Shown here: positions 61,523 through 64,000 of the stretch, piece after piece | Layout of the letters: each line of letters opens with the position of its first letter | Position numbering within the stretch: position 1 is the first letter of the stretch | Assembly (NCBI RefSeq): GCF_903819435.1 | Contig: NZ_CAIJDP010000069.1 | Span: 1 to 64,000 of the forward strand | Origin: Flavobacterium salmonis | GTDB taxonomy: Bacteria; Bacteroidota; Bacteroidia; Flavobacteriales; Flavobacteriaceae | Direction: 5' to 3' | DNA length: 64,000 bases | The notes under the pieces: generated by a model | Told to the model about the DNA's origin: nothing | The model's database searches: none | The model's input: the letters and a program-made list of their open reading frames with translations, nothing else | Program-made: the position numbers and the translations under genes

Positions 61523-61644
61523 TTTTTTATCGATTTTTTTACATTAAAAATAGACAAATTAATGAAATTCAGTTAATTGTGTTTTTGCTGTTTAATCTTT
61601 CGGTTTTAGCTCCTTAATTTTTTATCTTAGCAAAAATGTTACCT

Positions 61645-63339
61645 ATGAGATTTTATTTGTTTTTTTTATTTGTTTGTAATTTTATTTTTAGCCAGAACCA
61701 GTATCCAAAGGATTATTTTCGTACACCATTAGATATTCCGATGCAGCTTTCCGGGAATTTTGGTGAGTTGAGACCCAATCATTTTCATGCCGGATTCGAT
61801 TTAAAAACCAATCAAAGGGAAGGACTTAATGTTTATGCTGTTGCTGATGGTTATGTTTCCAGAATAAAAATCTCAACTTTTGGAAACGGAAAATGTATTT
61901 ATATCACACATCCAAACGGCTATACTACTGTTTACGGACATTTGCAAACAGCTGTTGGACCAATTCAGGAATATATTCATAAAACGCATTATAGCGAAAA
62001 ATCTTTTGAAATTGAAATGTTTCCAAAGCCGGAAGACCTTCCTGTTACAAAGGGGCAGATAATTGCGCTCTCAGGAAACACAGGCTCTTCAGAAGGTCCG
62101 CATTTGCATTTTGAATTTCGTGACACGAAAACAGAATTTGTTATAAATCCTATTTTTTTTGGATTTGATCAATATTTAAAGGATACTAAAAAACCGACGA
62201 TTTCCAGTTTATTTGTTTATCCGATGGATAATACAACGGTAAACCAGTCGAAACAGCCTCTGTTATTGAATCTTTCCCTCCAAAAAGACGGAACTTATCT
62301 GGCTGGTAAAGTGAAAGCTAACGGAAAGATAGGTTTCGGAATTAATGCTGTCGATTTTGATGATGTTTCCAACAATAGAAATGGTGTTTTTAATGTGAGT
62401 ACTTTTTTAAATGGAAATCAAAATTATAATTACCAGTTCAATACCTATTCTTTTGATGAAATGCGTTTTATAAATGCGTTTATTGATTATCCAAGATATA
62501 AAAAAACGGGTCAGCGTGTGCAAAAGCTATTTATGAAAAGCCCTTATGCTCTAAGTATTATAAAAGGAGATTCGCTCAACGGAATAGTTCCTGTTGAACC
62601 TAATTTAGCTTCGACTTACAGAATTGAAGTTTCTGATTATTTTGGAAATTTGAATTCGATTACTGTTCCGGTTGAATATGATTCGGAAGCACCAATCATT
62701 AACGCAGAACCATTGACATCAAAGTATTTTGTTCGATACAATAAAGATTCGAATTTTGAGAAAGAGAATATGTCTGTTTTTTTTCCTGCAGGTACCTTTT
62801 ATGAAGATTTTAATTTAAATTTTGATGTAAAAAACAATCGGATTTACATTCATGAAGATGTTGTTCCAGTGCATTCAAATTTTACGGTTACGATAAAAGA
62901 CAGTACTTATTCTGAAACCTTGCGTGATAAACTTTTTATTGCAAGATTTAGTGGTAATAGTAAAAGTTATAATGCTACCACCAGAAAAAATGATGTCTTT
63001 ACTATCAAATCAAAAACTTTAGGGCAATATGGTTTGGTTTTAGATACTATTGCTCCTGTTATAAAAATCACTAAAGTGATTCAGGATAAATGGATTACCG
63101 GTGTTAAAAATGTTCAGTTTACAATTGGTGATGCCTTATCCGGAATTAGGTTCTATAATGGTTATTTGAATGGGAACTGGGTTTTGTTTGAATATGATAA
63201 TAAAACGAGAAAAATAACCCACACATTTGATGATGCTATAGTTGCTGAAGGTGCGAATGATTTAAAAATTGAAGTAGTTGATAATGTGGGGAATTCTGCT
63301 ATCTTTGAAACTCATTTTTTTAGAAGTCAACAAAAATAA
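61645..63339 (+). CDS. M23 family metallopeptidase
   Basis: A 564-residue secreted or periplasmic peptidase that cuts peptidoglycan cross-links. Signal peptide about 1-17 (MRFYLFFLFVCNFIFSQ). The lysostaphin/M23 fold is at about 45-180: HFHAGFDLKTN (His, Asp zinc ligands) and GPHLHFEFRDT (H-x-H). The C-terminal 380 residues are beta-rich modules that may bind the wall. Start chosen at ATG 61645, since the -7-like TATCTTAG (61623-61630) is too close to an ATG at 61636. The TonB-receptor gene begins 12 bp downstream. Confidence 0.88.
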   Translation: MRFYLFFLFVCNFIFSQNQYPKDYFRTPLDIPMQLSGNFGELRPNHFHAGFDLKTNQREGLNVYAVADGYVSRIKISTFGNGKCIYITHPNGYTTVYGHLQTAVGPIQEYIHKTHYSEKSFEIEMFPKPEDLPVTKGQIIALSGNTGSSEGPHLHFEFRDTKTEFVINPIFFGFDQYLKDTKKPTISSLFVYPMDNTTVNQSKQPLLLNLSLQKDGTYLAGKVKANGKIGFGINAVDFDDVSNNRNGVFNVSTFLNGNQNYNYQFNTYSFDEMRFINAFIDYPRYKKTGQRVQKLFMKSPYALSIIKGDSLNGIVPVEPNLASTYRIEVSDYFGNLNSITVPVEYDSEAPIINAEPLTSKYFVRYNKDSNFEKENMSVFFPAGTFYEDFNLNFDVKNNRIYIHEDVVPVHSNFTVTIKDSTYSETLRDKLFIARFSGNSKSYNATTRKNDVFTIKSKTLGQYGLVLDTIAPVIKITKVIQDKWITGVKNVQFTIGDALSGIRFYNGYLNGNWVLFEYDNKTRKITHTFDDAIVAEGANDLKIEVVDNVGNSAIFETHFFRSQQK

Positions 63340-63350
63340 AATCTAAGCGT

Positions 63351-64000
63351 TTGAATAATTTTAAATTAATAATTGTTTTTCTTTTTTTATGGATTGGTTA
63401 TGCTTCATCTGCTCAAAGTGCTCGCGTTAAGGGAGTTATTTTAGATAGTGAAAATCATCCGGTTGCAGATGTAAATGTTACGACAGGAGACAAAGCGGCA
63501 AAATCTGATGCAAAAGGTTATTTTCAGATTTTTGTACCCTCAAACAAAAAGGTGGTTTTGGTTTTTACGCACATTTCCTTAAAAATGATGACATTAACAG
63601 TCAACCTGAAACCTTACGAAACTTTCGTTTTTAATCCTGTGATGAACAATTCAGAAGAACAGATGGGGGAAGTTTTTGTTACTTCAAAAAATAAAAAACG
63701 TGTCCAGGGTATTACAGTTATTGATCAGGCTACCATAAAAAAAGTACCCGGAGCGAATGCCGGAATAGAAAATATACTAAAAACATTGCCAGGAGTAAAT
63801 TCAAACAACGAATTAAGTACTCAATATGCAGTTCGTGGAGGAAATTATGATGAAAATCTGGTTTATGTAAATGAAATTGAAGTGTATCGCCCATTTTTAA
63901 TTCGTTCCGGACAACAGGAAGGATTAAGTTTTACCAATACCGATTTGGTACAGAACATAGATTTTTCTGCCGGAGGGTTTCAGGCAAAGTATGGAGATAA
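63351..64000 (+). CDS. TonB-dependent receptor, N-terminal part (cut at window end)
   Basis: The first 216 codons, open to the edge. TTG start at 63351 gives signal peptide (about 1-21, ending SSAQ). A CarboxypepD_reg domain (about 24-100: VKGVILDSENHPVADVNV), then the plug start (about 110-216: KKRVQGITVIDQATIKKVPG, IENILKTLPGVNS, QYAVRGGNYDENLVYVNEI). No ATG is in frame near the start. Operon with M23 gene, 11 bp apart. The receptor's ligand is unknown; its shorter plug without SusC-like repeat signature suggests a siderophore/vitamin-type receptor. Confidence 0.85.
   Translation, partial: MNNFKLIIVFLFLWIGYASSAQSARVKGVILDSENHPVADVNVTTGDKAAKSDAKGYFQIFVPSNKKVVLVFTHISLKMMTLTVNLKPYETFVFNPVMNNSEEQMGEVFVTSKNKKRVQGITVIDQATIKKVPGANAGIENILKTLPGVNSNNELSTQYAVRGGNYDENLVYVNEIEVYRPFLIRSGQQEGLSFTNTDLVQNIDFSAGGFQAKYGD

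Noticed and set aside
1..64000. CRISPR arrays
   Set aside because: No regularly spaced direct repeats of suitable length were seen on either strand, and no cas genes.

Overview
The window looks like a Flavobacterium or close relative (Bacteroidota, Flavobacteriia). The DNA is AT-rich. Promoters have the Bacteroidota type -7 box TAnnTTTG. There is a SusC/SusD pair, type IX secretion (T9SS) C-terminal sorting domains, a 6S RNA of the flavobacterial form, and many families found mainly in this phylum (DUF4290, DUF4870, DUF5686, GIN-domain proteins, Bacteroidota-type integrase). All names come from reading the sequence; no database search was run.

Layout. (1) 1-2160: end of an integrated element, with tandem hairpins, a short coding remnant and a tyrosine integrase pointing away from a tRNA-Pro gene. 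(2) 2.3-9.7 kb: trxB; a PadR / PspC-like / GIN-domain envelope-stress-like operon with a DUF4870 membrane protein; a DUF4442 protein; a tiny Lys/Cys-rich secreted protein too short for usual gene calling. (3) 9.7-16.6 kb: a secreted-protein gene broken by a nonsense codon, then a copper cluster: a multicopper oxidase fused to a CopB-like barrel, a CopA P-type ATPase, an AraC regulator carrying a CxxC metal-binding-like domain, a DUF3347 protein and a Cys/His-rich secreted protein. (4) 16.6-18.7 kb: an AraC regulator divergent from an MFS exporter, with an inverted repeat whose two arms are the two -7 boxes.

(5) 18.7-39.8 kb: a pectin/uronate locus. SusC and SusD import oligosaccharides, a beta-helix lipoprotein and a multi-module T9SS pectin methylesterase act on pectin outside the cell, and a second small T9SS protein appears to share a module with the esterase. 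A PfkB sugar kinase, uxaC, uxuA and an SDR fructuronate reductase-like gene form the cytoplasmic uronate branch. A LacI regulator gene, with no ordinary start codon before its helix-turn-helix, lies beside two inverted copies of a LacI-type operator. A second CG-centred palindrome recurs upstream of susC and, as a half site, upstream of the small T9SS gene. Pectate lyase, polygalacturonase and the tagaturonate branch (uxaB, uxaA) are not here.

(6) 39.8-41.7 kb: gene-poor accessory stretch with one SHOCT-domain gene bounded by a 10-bp direct repeat, then tRNA-Met. (7) 41.8-64 kb: mostly housekeeping genes: START-like protein, pabC-like aminotransferase, yqgE, HU, fmt, recQ, an AAA ATPase, DUF493 and DUF4290 proteins, murA (with Asp in place of the catalytic Cys), a CDF metal transporter, a DUF5686 outer-membrane protein, aroQ, two outer-membrane barrels, xerD, a PAS histidine kinase, rny, 6S RNA, zapA and its partner, an M23 peptidase, and the start of a TonB-dependent receptor cut by the window end. 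Three copies of a dispersed intergenic hairpin repeat lie near 7.7, 47.8 and 51.7 kb.
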